A stretch of DNA of 64,000 nucleotides from Ananas comosus (taxonomy: Eukaryota; Streptophyta; Magnoliopsida; Poales; Bromeliaceae), in NCBI RefSeq assembly GCF_001540865.1, contig NC_033637.1:10285078-10349077 (forward strand), in the 5' to 3' direction. The translations under genes and the position numbers were made by a program. Positions 11,611 to 23,100 of this stretch are shown piece after piece (the first letter of the stretch is position 1; the number at the start of each line of letters is the position of its first letter). The notes below the pieces were generated by a model, which was not told the origin of the DNA, ran no database searches, and saw only the letters and a program-made list of their open reading frames with translations.

Positions 11611-11844
11611 AAATACCAGATGTTACGGAATTTGCAATTAGCAGATTTCGTGAAGTGGGTCGAAGTCTTGGAGGATCGTAAAAGAAAAGTGGAAGTTTGA
11701 AGACTCCTAAACTCCCATATTTAAGCACACAACCCGCGGTAGGTTTTCACAAAGTTAATGGTAATTTATGTACGTAGTTAAGTCTTTAAAAATTATTAGA
11801 ATTGAAAAAAAAAAAATCAATTAATATGCAAAATTGAACTTCTC

Positions 11845-13112
11845 TGTTGTCAAGATCTGAATCCTGGAACAAGATCCAGATCCAAAAGGCTCGGCACTAA
11901 ACTCTTATTTATAGGGTTTGGATCATAAGAGAGGTTTGGATCCCGAACAACTATTTCGTTGTCTCACAGGAAAGATCCAGACCCTTGATGTTCGCTAAAA
12001 CATCAAAGTTCCGAGCTTGCGTACAGGATCCAGATCTTGGACTCAGATAAGATTATTAAAATCTCAAATTTTAAATCTTTAATTTGATTCTGCTTGCTTC
12101 TAAGACTATAAATATGATATGGAGGTCTCTCTAAAAGGTTGTTGTTAAGAATAGTTTACCGTTTAGAAACCTCAAAACTTGTCGGTTGCCGTCTCTCTCG
12201 TATTCTACAATAAGTTTCTTTCTCAACTTTATTATTAGAGCCCTAAACATTGATGTTCTTTTAAAATCAATTTGAAATTTGTTTGGAGATTATTTCCACA
12301 TACCTTTAATATTCTTCTCCGTTTGGTTGGAGGTTAAGGGGTGGAATAACCCCTTAACCCCCATTTTATCCCCAAACACTTCTAAAAATGAGTGGGGTTA
12401 GCTAACCCCACCTCAAATGGATTATCCCGAGTTAGCTAACCCTACCTAACCCCACCAAATCCCAACCAAACACTATTTTTCATTCATAATAACCCACTAT
12501 CCTTCTTATCCCACCTACTCCAACCAAACACTATTTTTCACTATTCTCGACTAACTTCAACCCCCAACCAAACACAAAAATACTCTAATCCCACCTTAAT
12601 CCTAAACTTAACCCTATCTCTGGAATAACTAATTTTTCCTTAAACCCGAACCAAACGGTAGTCAAGCATTAAATCACCATCAACACCTCTTCTTATTGCT
12701 CCGAACAAAGTGGTGGCATTTGGATTCGTGTGAAGCCTAAGGATTCATTCGAGGCGAAGACGCGACGTGGAGGCACAGCGTGATCGATCGAAGTATTTCA
12801 ATCGATTGGGACCAGCGAAGAATTCTACTGCAAGCCTAGAGTATAGGTTTGAGTCCGTGGATTCAGCAAATCATCTTATACTGAAATTTTTATTAGTGAA
12901 TTTTTTTTTTTCATGTGATCGGTTATGAATACTTTTACTCCTTTTGGAGGTTTTTTCACGTTAAATTTTCAGTGTGTTGGTTTTTATTTCTCTTTTTTAT
13001 TTTTTATTCGCCGAGTTCGTTGGATTTTGATGTTTTCACCTATTCACCCCGTCTATATGATTAACGAACCTCTTAGATTCTAAGATTAACAACTTACACC
13101 AGATTTCCAACA
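11845..13112 (+). mobile_element. 5' LTR of a decayed Ty1/copia element
   Basis: The sequence starts TGTTGTCAAG and ends TTTCCAACA directly before a degenerate primer-binding site. A TATA-like TTATTTATAGGG lies near 11907. The LTR is interrupted by a 340-bp MITE (12319-12658); without it the LTR would be about 930 bp. The gag-like remnant beginning about 50 bp downstream supports the assignment. Confidence 0.6.
12319..12658. mobile_element. MITE with CCGTTTGGTT ends nested in the copia LTR
   Basis: CCGTTTGGTT at the left is exactly complemented by AACCAAACGG at the right, and pairing continues imperfectly through GTTAAGG. The interior holds repeated CCAACCAAACACTATTTTTC and several CTAACCCCA motifs. 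A TSD was not resolved. Confidence 0.7.
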
Positions 13113-13990
13113 ATTTGTATTGGAGCATAAGATTACTCATCTTCAGAAGAGATCGACAAAGATGATCACGAAATTCGAAACTGAGTAGTTTGATGGCAAG
13201 AACAATTTCGACTTGTGACAGATTAAAGTTCGAGCAGTTCTGGTACAACAGGATTTGGATCAGACATTAAACGAAAAAGAGGCGAAGCTAACAGAAGTCA
13301 CGAATGCAGTATGAAAAATGATACAGCGGAAAGCACCAAGTACGCTTCATTTATTGTCAATAGATGAGGTTCTTTACCACATAGCCAATGAGTCGACATC
13401 GGCTAAGTTACAGAAGAAATTGAAAGATCTATACATAACCAAGTCCTTAACGAGCAGGTTGTATCTGAAACAGCGACTGTTCACACTATGCATGCAGGAA
13501 GCTTCAAGTCTACATGCGCATCTAAATAAGTTCAACAAGATGGTGACTCAATTGACCAATATCAAAGTTAATCTGGATGACGAAAACAAGGCGCCGATTT
13601 TATTATCTTAGCTATTTATGACATATGAGTTTCTGTTATAGCAAGGAGATCAGAAGTGTAGAGGCCATCACAACGGTGCTTTTTTCAAATGAGATGCGTA
13701 AGATGACTCAAAATCTAGCATGCAGAGCTGAGATACAGTTTCGATGGTAAAAGTGAAGGAGGCAAAAATATTGACAACCAAAGTAGACGAAAGAAGCCAT
13801 TATCTGAAGTTGAGTGATTCTACTATCACAGGAAAGGGCACATAAAGTGCAACTGTCAGAAACTTTAGAATGATCCGAAGGAGCTGAAACGGCAGAAGAA
13901 AAAAAACTGTCGTGGACGAGGATGAGGACACAACAGCAAGCGGAAGCTCTTGGGCCCGAGCTTTAAGAAGAGAAGATGAAAGGAAAAGTG
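13113..13990 (+). pseudogene. Decayed Ty1/copia gag (UBN2-type) with ruined zinc knuckle
   Basis: A primer-binding-site-like TTGTATTGGAGCA at 13115-13127 precedes a reading frame opening near 13162 (MITKFETE, then FDGKNNFDL), with stops at 13187 and 13219. The longest open piece (13318-13611) carries LHLLSIDEVLYHIANEST, RLYLKQRLFTL and LHAHLNKFNKMVTQL, the usual copia gag pattern. Near 13816 the expected CCHC knuckle reads FYYHRKGHIKCNC, so the first two Cys are lost. No protease, integrase, reverse transcriptase or 3' LTR follows, so this is a 3'-truncated, non-functional relic. Confidence 0.75.
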
Positions 13991-14399
13991 ACATCATTGC
14001 GGCTTAACCCTTCCTTTACATACTCAGGCTGGGCCAATTGGGAGACAATTGTTGTTAGCCTAAAATCTCATCCTTCTGATGAATAGAATATGTTGATGAG
14101 AAATCTCGACCGTCTGATGGATCAATCTTTTTTTTTTTTCTTTTTTTGTGGCCGAGATCTCAGGTCTTTAGAGACCATTCTCACCTGAGCAGAAAGTTAA
14201 TCAAATCCTAATCATCCAAGTTTATTGTTTCAGCTGAGAACTCAAATTCAGTTACTATACTATCGATAATATCAAGCACGTAGTATTATCGAGTTTTCGC
14301 CATTAGATCTATCTCTTTAATCATTTTCATCTGTTAGATCATACTATTCAACCAACTACCCACTCAACCCTAAAAGACTACTGTAATTCTGACCGCACA
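13991..14399. other. Intergenic stretch without recognised features
   Basis: Mixed-composition DNA. The part at 14290-14390 resembles, in inverse orientation, the sequence at about 2900-3010 (ATCTGTTAGATCATACTATT and CCACTCAACCCTA motifs), so it is probably a low-copy repeat. Nothing else was seen. Confidence 0.4.
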
Positions 14400-15010
14400 A
14401 ATCCGCATCTAAATAACAAATCCGTGTTTTTCTAAAACATATCATATTTCTGCCGATATTCAATCTCATCCGCATCTAAATAACAAATATTCGGATCCAA
14501 TCGAATCGGAACGCAAAAATGTTCCTAAATAGTGCAAAATATCTCAAATAATCAAAAAATTCAGAGTACAAATCTAGATATCCAAAAAAAAACTAATATA
14601 TGTTAATAATTTCGACCTCAATTAGGAGGGGCATTAGTATATATTGTGGGGGAATAAAATAGTGTTTAATTTTAATATAAATTTAAATTTATGTTTATTA
14701 AATTATAAATATTTTTGAATAAAACAGAAGTACATAAAATTTAATCCTAAGTTGCATTGTATCTTGTTCACACGAATTCTAGCTTATATTTATATATATA
14801 AGCATATTAGTATATATATTATTATCCAAATACAATATCTGATCCATAATTAAATCAAAAAATATATATATATGATCATATCTGAATCTGTTTTTTGCGG
14901 ATATAATAACAAAATTTAGCATTAAACACGTCCGCATTTAAATTCGTTTCCGAAAAAAATATAGATTCAGATATGGTTTCGTCAACCGCATCCGACTATT
15001 TTCACACCTA
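14400..15010. mobile_element. MITE-like repeat with CCGCATC motifs
   Basis: TCCGCATCTAAATAACAAAT occurs twice (about 14402 and 14470). Near the right end are CCGCATTTAAATTCG and AACCGCATCCGACTATTTTC. The centre is AT-rich and non-coding. It is related in style to 7635-8056 and 63000-63360. Boundaries are approximate. Confidence 0.4.
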
Positions 15011-15348
15011 GATTGAAAGCTAGGAGTTTAATTTTTCCTCCTTAAAATATCGTAATGTTCATAATTTTGGCAAGATAGTATACTTCACGTAACGGCCAAT
15101 TGTGATATTCATTCTAAATATTTAGGCCCTATTATGATATTCACTCCAAATATTTTAATGTTCAAATAAATTATTCAAAATAACTTATTCAGTATAAGAC
15201 TTTTTTAGTTTGAATGTAACCTAAGGGATTTGATTTTTTACTTATTTAAAGGTCATACTATGTGAGACCCCAGATAGTCCTATATATGAGATATAATAGG
15301 ACTAAACTCTTAACCCGACTTAAGCATTTTGGGTGGTGGCAAGGCCCA

Positions 15349-15426
15349 AGAAGTTAAGAGAGTTAAGCGTGCTAGGACGGGAGTAGCCCTAGGATGGGTG
15401 ACCCCCTGGAAAGTTGGGGCGTCACA
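15349..15426 (+). ncRNA. 5S rRNA-derived segment within Cassandra LTR 1
   Basis: The segment resembles 5S rRNA from about nucleotide 50 to the 3' end: GTTAAGCGTGCTAGGACGGG, AGTAG and CTAGGATGGGTGACC. It is not a functional 5S gene because the 5' third is missing. In Cassandra elements such segments can retain pol III promoter activity; activity here is unproven. Confidence 0.75.
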
Positions 15427-15440
15427 GATGGTATTAGAGC

Positions 15441-15536
15441 CAATTACCAGCCGAAAGTGTGAGATGAGTCTCGGCTGAGCCAGGGTCTCAATTACCAGCC
15501 GAAAGTGTGAGATGAGTCTCGGCTGAGCCAGGGTCT
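15441..15536 (+). repeat. 48-bp tandem duplication in the Cassandra internal domain
   Basis: CAATTACCAGCCGAAAGTGT through CAGGGTCT is repeated twice without visible mismatch (15441-15488 and 15489-15536). It lies between the primer-binding site and the polypurine tract. Confidence 0.9.
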
Positions 15537-15797
15537 AGATGACGGGCTAGCGAGATGAGTCTCACATCGCCTGATACTTGTGAGTCTGAACCTGACGAGA
15601 ACGTCAGGGCTTAAAGGAGGGGAGATTGTGAGACCCCAGATAGTCCTATATATGAGATATAATAGGACTAAACTCTTAACCCGGCTTAAGCATTTTGGGT
15701 GGTGGTAAGGCTCAAGAGGTTAAGAGAGTTAAGCGTGTTAGGACGGGAGTAGTCCTAGGATGGGTGACCCCTTGAGAAGTTGGGGCGTCACATACTA

Positions 15798-16300
15798 TCT
15801 ATAATTTGGTAGGAGGATATATTTCACCTATGAAATCATTTATATTACTTTGAAAAAATAACTTAAATACAGAATATAATATTCTAGATATTTAATCATA
15901 TTTTTTATCTACCAAATTATAAATATCGAGACATTACAGCGAGAAAAATTAAACACCTAAGAAGCTCTCGTCCAATAAATTATCAACAAATAACTTATTC
16001 GGACGCCAAAATTTAGAAATATGCTTGCAAAACTGCTAAAATTCAGGGGAACTTATGTCGCTTTTTTCCTACAAAAATGAGGAGAAAAACCTGTCGTCCT
16101 GCAATGATATTTTCATATTATTATCCATTAACCAATTATTTGCATGCAAACAGCAAGCGAGAGATATACTTTGGGTGAGATGTTCATGTTATCTACAAAG
16201 ACAAGTAATGGAATGGAGATACAGCCAACAAGTAATGGAATGGAGATACAGCCAACATTTGCTACATACCAAAAATAGGAATCCAGCTACTGTTATTTCC
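15798..16300. other. AT-rich stretch with a 27-bp tandem duplication
   Basis: No gene was recognised. CAAGTAATGGAATGGAGATA plus seven bases is duplicated in tandem at 16202-16228 and 16229-16255. Confidence 0.6.
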
Positions 16301-16800
16301 TTTAGAAAGACGGAAGCCTTCGTCCTCCAAAATGTTTTAAATAATAGAAATTTCGAGTCAATGATCAGAACCGTTAAAATCGATTTAGAGTATTTAAAAC
16401 GTCTAGAAACTAAATTTCATGAATTTTAAAAATGCAATGATCAGAAGATCACAAAATCAACCATTTTTGACGACCTATATAAGCCATTTGTTTATTTAAC
16501 AGTTTAGAACAATCCAAACAGCTTGATTTTTTGTATAAAAAATCTTTTATGCTATTTAGATAACGTTCGATGACTCTGATCGTGAATTGAAAAAATCCAA
16601 CATCTATTTTCACAAGGTTATTTATTTTTTACTAATCATTTTTCGACTATTCAATAAACCTGATAACAAATTTTAAAATATATAAAATTTAGTTTCTAGA
16701 CATTATAATAAATACTCTTAACTATTCCGATCATCGATTTGGAATCTCTATCATCTAAAACTGATGATTTAGAAGGACGAAGCGCTCCGTCCTCCTAAAA
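16301..16800. mobile_element. Fold-back MITE with AGACGGAAGCCTTCGTCC-like ends
   Basis: TTTAGAAAGACGGAAGCCTT at the left pairs with GAAGCGCTCCGTCCTCCTAAA at the right. Pairing continues inward through GATCAGAACCGTTAAAATCGAT/ATTCCGATCATCGATTT-type blocks and TAGAAACTAAATTT/AAATTTAGTTTCTA. It lies just beyond the 3' end of the VIM/ORTH gene. Confidence 0.65.
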
Positions 16801-17182
16801 AGATAGTAGTACATAAAGGCCAATCAAGACAATCTCAAAGTGGGGAGAAAATAAAAGGGGGTTATGATGAAACCAACATGCACAAAATACACAAACAATT
16901 GTAAGAGCGCAACATAGCAATGAAAAATTTGCCACAACAACTTTAATTGACTGAAAGGAGTTTTTCAGAGTTCGGAAAAAGAAAACCAAAAACAGACACA
17001 CATTCTTCAGGCATGTTGGTGTTATCTATATGGGTATACCTGGTGCTGACCACTATGTTTAAAACCTTAAATTTAATTACCACCCCCCAAAAAGCAAAAA
17101 TAAGTAAGAAAATGTACTTAAAAAAAAAAAAAAAGGTAGACATTTTGAAACAACAAAAACATTTACCTGCCTGAGAAGTCGG

Positions 17183-20100
17183 TCACTGGGAACTATCATC
17201 GTCAGCGGGCACGCTGAATGGGCTCGACGGCGACTCCGCATTGACCGCTTCCGCCTTCGTCTCCTCACCATTGTTTACTGTTTCCGAATTATCGGCGTCT
17301 TCGTCAGGTTTCTTGTCAGCTAACGTCGAGTCCTCGGCAGAGATGTTCCTGAACTCACAAGTCTTCGGCCTCTTCTTACCGCTCGGGCCGGCTGCAAGAG
17401 CCTTCTTTCGTTTGAAACAAACAATAGGCGAGCCTCTCCCGCTCACCTCATTTGGTTCTTTTGTTGCTTCACCCTTGCCGCTTTCCAAATTAGTTTTCGG
17501 AAAACTCTTTTCATTCACACTATCAGTTGTCTCGATATCAGCGTCAGCCTCAGTGTTTTTGCTTTCGCCCTCAGCAGGCTGTTTTTCCTCCGCAATGTTG
17601 TCTTCGTCTTCGGCGGATTTTTCCTCTCCGTCGCTGCCGCCCTCCTCGCTCTGTTGCTGCTCCTCAACGTTTTCCTCCTCAGTCTTGCGTTGAAGTGACT
17701 CGATCAAATCCATCATCTCTCTGTTGACCTGTAGCGAAGCACAAGCTTAGTATGATCCTTTTTGATAGAACTAGGCATAGCTTTCAAGTAGGCCGCATCA
17801 ATGATTTTACCTGAGGATTCTGTAAGAAGTCGGAGATATCGTTAGGGCAAGCCGGACACTTCATAGCAATTTTCTGAGCTCGAAGGGTGCGGCCGCCTTC
17901 GCGACTCCTCTCACGCACAAAGGACTGATTTGCAAACACTCCAAGCAAACAGGTCTTGCAAAAGTTGTGCGCGCAGGGAGTAGTGAGTGGCGACGTCATC
18001 ACTTTGCGGCATATGAGGCAACTAAACTCTGCATGCGCAAACCAGCAAGGAAACAAGTTGTATCAGTAACCAAAAAAAGGCCTTGCACGTATAGATATAA
18101 ATAGAATGCATAAAGTGCCAGTAAGCTTCATGATTTTGAGAGGCAATTCCTCAACTTTTCATGCAAACACTTTCAGTCCACGAATTTTCCTACAGCTTGC
18201 AATTGCATCCCTTGCTCTATCAACTATACAACATCTGTTGAACCAAATGCAGAGCCGACGACCCCTTATCATGCAATAGTATCATTTACCCCATTTCACG
18301 GATAATAATCTACCTCTCTCTTCAAATACAGGGGTAAAATGGCCATTCTGCGTAACAGAAGCACATGCAGAGCACCAACAGTCATCGGAGGGCAGACCAA
18401 AGATGCGATTATGAAGTACAGAAAATTTCAGAGGCTGAAATATTTAAATGATAAGTTCGGGAATTAAGGTGCAACTTCGCAGTAGTGCAGGTCCTATCCA
18501 TGCATTTGACCCAGTAAGAATCCAAAAGATCAGGACTACTCTAACGACGTCAAGAGTGCAAACCTTTCAGCAGCCTCTCCCTAACTGATAAGTTTTGAGC
18601 AAGCCTTTGCGCCTTCCGAGCTCTCTTTCCATCTTCTGGTTTTCCGGTAATAACCGGTTTCCTGCTTACTGGTGGTGGCTTCATCCATTTCCAGCGTTCT
18701 TTTTCCTGCCAATACATAATAAAAACGAACTTATAATTACAAGGCTTTCTTTTTCCCACAAAAACAAAACCAAACTGCGAGATATAGAAATTTTTAAAAA
18801 TAAACTTGAACAAAACAAGACAAGCAGTTTTCCCCTTTTCAGGTCTTCTCTCTCATTGCAGCCAGAATATGTCGTAACAGATATTTCAATTTAAAGTTAC
18901 AATAATATGAGGATGTTTGTTTGCAAGGATTTTATTGCAAACAGCTAAAATAAGCAGTCCAACCTAAAATCTTGATTGTAAATATCAAAATGAAGAACAA
19001 AGGGTGTATACATACATCAAAGTCCCATGCAGGAGTTTCCTTTCTCACGGTGATGTCTGTTGCATTTTTCAGTTCTTTTATAGCAGGCAAAGGTCTTGGA
19101 CGATCACCATGTTCCTCACTGGGTAATACGTTTACGAAATTTAACAACATATTGAAACAGTCCTCAATGTTCGAAAATTAGAAAGAAGCATGGTATTCAA
19201 AAGGGCGAAAAGTAGATAAAGCAAAAAACCTGGTCCACGGTGCCGGTTCATTGTCACATCGGACAAAAAGATACCGGCAAACCTTGAAGCCCTGAAGCAA
19301 GACAAAGGACCAAGTCAATCAGCTTAAGTTTTTTCATCCCCCAAGGACAAGATTCAGAAACACCTAGAGGTTTAAGAAAATATGTATACAATATTCCTAC
19401 AGAAAGAAGAAATACGTACTTGAATTCCAACTTTCCGCCAACATTTCTCAATCCTATAAATCCCATCATAGCGCACACCAGATTCAGGAGCATACGAAGA
19501 GCGTTTCTCCTTGTGAGACCTTCCAAAGTAAAATGTTCTTAGTCAAAACTGCTATAAACAAACTTGTTAAGAATTCTAATAGTGACAAAAAAGTAAAATT
19601 CAGCAGATATAATTAAAAGTAATTGAAAGTATACACATCATTGTAAGGATAAAAGGGCATGTATGTGTACATCATTAGTTATAAGTTGCGTTTTATCTGA
19701 TAAGTGTTTTGTTGACCAGCACCAATCAAAATCTATTGAAATATCACTTAGAAGCGCATAATAAAACCGATATCATGAAAAGAAGCAATGGCATTTACCT
19801 CACCACCCGAACAGGGTAACCCTTCAAGCAACTAACGCGCAATGCCTGATTAAGCTTCTCAAATTTCTGGTCAAAGGACTGTTCCTTGTTCGTTCGCTTG
19901 TTTCCGCTTAAATCTCTACCACCACTGCACATATTGGTAGCAACGGTGAATTTAAGGAAAGTTGAAATATTTAAGATAGGCAAGAAAAGATAAAAATACA
20001 ACAACAATGATTACATCAAAGAACAATAGAGAACAAAATTTAATCAAGCTCCACAAATAAAATGGTGAAACAATACAACTTTGCATAGATACCAAAGCAA

Positions 20101-23100
20101 AAATGAGAAACAGAATGGAAATAATAATTTCAATGTAGATCTACCTACATATGCCCCCCAAAATCATATATTAACAGATATTACCCTGTAAAATCCAAAT
20201 TTCCGTACATGCCCTTTAATAACTCACTTCCTTTACATGCATGCGCTTGTGACTATCATTTGTGCCTCGTTAAGAAATACGTACTAATAAGAACTAACTC
20301 TCTCCTATAAGCTGGATGCCTCTCCAGCATAAAAATAGCGCGAAGGAAATAATGCCCTTTAGGGTATACATAATAATTCAGATTTTTATAGTTAGTATCT
20401 GAATAGAAGGTTTTGTATGAGGATATATGTAAAAGCTCCTTAAATGCAAGTACCTGCCAGTGTAGAGAAACCACTCTCCATGATCCTCATCATCTTCATA
20501 GCCACCAGAAAGAGCAACTGATTGCGCACCATAATCGGACTGCCCAGCAATACCTGCAACATGAGGCAGATGGGCGCCCCATTGTCTACATTCCATCCGA
20601 TCCTCCCATAACTCCCCCACCAAAACTCCTCTATTCCTTTTCGGGTCATTCTCCGCAAGTATAGGACCAAAGTGATCAGGAGGAACGGTCACAAAGATTT
20701 GGCCACTGCAAGCATTTGCTTTCCCAGCTTTCTTAGCCCTCTCAGTAGTAAATGCCTTGTCTGGTCTGTTCTCATTGCGCATGAAATGGTATACATGTGT
20801 CGGGCCGTTAGAATTATTGGATTTCGCGGTTTTGGCCATTCGAATAGCGACAACAAGAGCTGAGTTGATTCTTGGCTGAGAGGCCATTTTGGCAGGAATA
20901 GATGATCGGCACTTTGCGCAGGTCAGCTTGCCCTGGCCCACCCACTTTTGGAAGCACTTTAAGCAGAAATTATGACCGCATGGCGTCTGTAGAGGAAAGA
21001 TCAAGATGCAATTAATTTATAGTTTTCACAGCACAAAAAGACAGTGGGTAATTACTAATGTAGAAAGTAAGGAAATAACAGAAAGAATAACATACAAAAG
21101 AGACAACATATATACGTAAAGGAAACTTGGGGTGAACAAAATTGTTTGGCCTCAATGGTACAATTGACACAAGCACTTAAGCATCTGTCCATTAGGACTA
21201 GAACTACTACATGTTTAGTATCTTCCAATCAAATCTAAAATGAATTCCAAAGGCATGTGCAGCTCCATTAGATCAGCATTTGTAAGATAACCGACACATA
21301 GTTTCAAGCTTGTAACAAGGCAGTGATATAGAATTTGTTTCGCTGGGCAGTAGAATACCAGAATATGGATAAATTGGTTTTTCTCAAATAAATGAGAGAG
21401 TTGAGAATAGTTTGAGAAATGAAAATTTGGCATAGGAATCTCCTTGATTCCTTCATGCTAGTCATGTTTCATGTAGAAAGCATCTATTGTATAATAAGAT
21501 ACATGAAAATTAATATCGCGGCGCAACATTGCTAAAACATATATTTAATAGACTTTCTCTTCATAATTCTTCTCTTATTCTTAACTATCACATATCTTCA
21601 TGCTTAATACATTCAATTTATTTTTATAAAACTTATGTAGACTGCATATGCATCTTCTTAGGCACATGTTGTATGGGCACAATGCAGTACCTCGATCTCC
21701 CGCAAACCTCTTTCTGATTTTGAAACACCGTGGAAGCAAAACCTAGAGCACACCGCAATGACAAATACATAATGCAGGGGGGGCACATATAAATGGCACG
21801 TCCCAAAATACAATTTACATGCTGCATATTCACATAACTCATGCTGCCGCATAAGAACAGCAAATGCAGTCTACATGGGGTCGGCGAAATATGAATCAGC
21901 CAGGTTAACCGCCACAGTTCAATCCCAAATGTAATCAAGTCTGCACCTAAATCATTGTCTGAAAATCCAGATCCGACCAAAATATTGTGTCCAAAACCAA
22001 CAAAACCTAGTCGGATACGAGTTTTTTAATTTGCAAAATTCACCCACAATACTTCAAAATTAAACAGGTTAAGTAGAAATCTCTCCTTTTTATCTCATGA
22101 TTCTGAGGAGAATTATATCATCATGTCACCGCCCAACCACATTTTACTTCGCAATATAAATGATTCCAATATTTTTACAACAGCTAGACCTCATTTGGTA
22201 TCATTCCATCTTCTGCCAGTTCCAACGAAAGATATTGTTTGCCATTGTCAGTTTCTTAACATACTTTTGCTTCAAGATGTTCTCAACCGCTTGAATTCAA
22301 AGAAAAGGTGTACTTGGGTTCAGATATATGGTGTTAGAGCAAGCCCAATTTCCGACAATTAGTGTGGTCGGAACAAGTTTCAGACACACCGGGTGATTTC
22401 AAATCCTTGCCAACATCTGAAGAGGGCTTGACACAGATGTAAAGTGTCACCACCTCAAGATCCACATACAGACGTTGCGTCATATGGACAACTAAATAGG
22501 AGACTAGCCAAGACTGATAAACGATGGCCTGAGAGATCTTTCCCACTAGTGACGAATGGAATTTTAACATTATTGAACACACAATAGCTTGCGAGCCCGC
22601 AAACCATGGGCAGCTTTTATAAGATCAACAATTCGTCATAAAGAATATGCAAATAGTTGGAAGTCAAATACTAAAGAATATTTCCAAAAAAGGGACTCAT
22701 AGGAAAGTTATCTGTTACTTATTAGTCAACAAAATATTCCACATATTTATTTAGGTGGAAAATGCATATAGGAAAAACTCTTCCAAACTACCAAATATCT
22801 GGCTAAGCAAGCTAAAGAGCTAGAGGGAAGATGCTGACAAACAAAAGAAGCTTTAAAGAACCCTCTTTCTCTCATACGATCGAGAGCTAAGTTGCATGGC
22901 AAGTCAGCCACATTCGCGCTTAATTGATCAAGAGAGCGCATGCATGCACAAGCACACCTACTCTCAAACTAAAAACTACCATACCATTTGTCTTCTTGAT
23001 TTCCTTTTTCCCAAAAGTTTACAGCTAATTCAACATCATCTCTAACAACCAACTCCATAATCGCCAACTTTTGTTTATCCCATTATACATATCCCAAATT

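Larger units (their letters stand above)
15261..15792 (+). mobile_element. Complete Cassandra-type TRIM with 5S-derived LTRs
   Basis: Two 166-bp LTRs (15261-15426 and 15627-15792) begin TGTGAGACCCC and end GGCGTCACA. The 5-bp TSD TACTA lies at 15256-15260 and 15793-15797. A primer-binding site TGGTATTAGAGCC is at 15429-15441 and a purine tract AAAGGAGGGGAGA precedes LTR 2. The 3' half of each LTR matches plant 5S rRNA from GTTAAGCGTG through GGGAGTAG to TAGGATGGGTGACC, including the intermediate-element and C-box regions of the internal pol III promoter. The internal domain is only about 200 bp, non-coding, and contains a 48-bp tandem duplication. The LTRs differ at about nine sites by eye. 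Confidence 0.92.

Noticed and set aside
15349..15426. Functional 5S rRNA gene
   Set aside because: Only the 3' two-thirds of 5S is represented, and it lies inside LTRs bounded by TSDs; it belongs to a Cassandra element.
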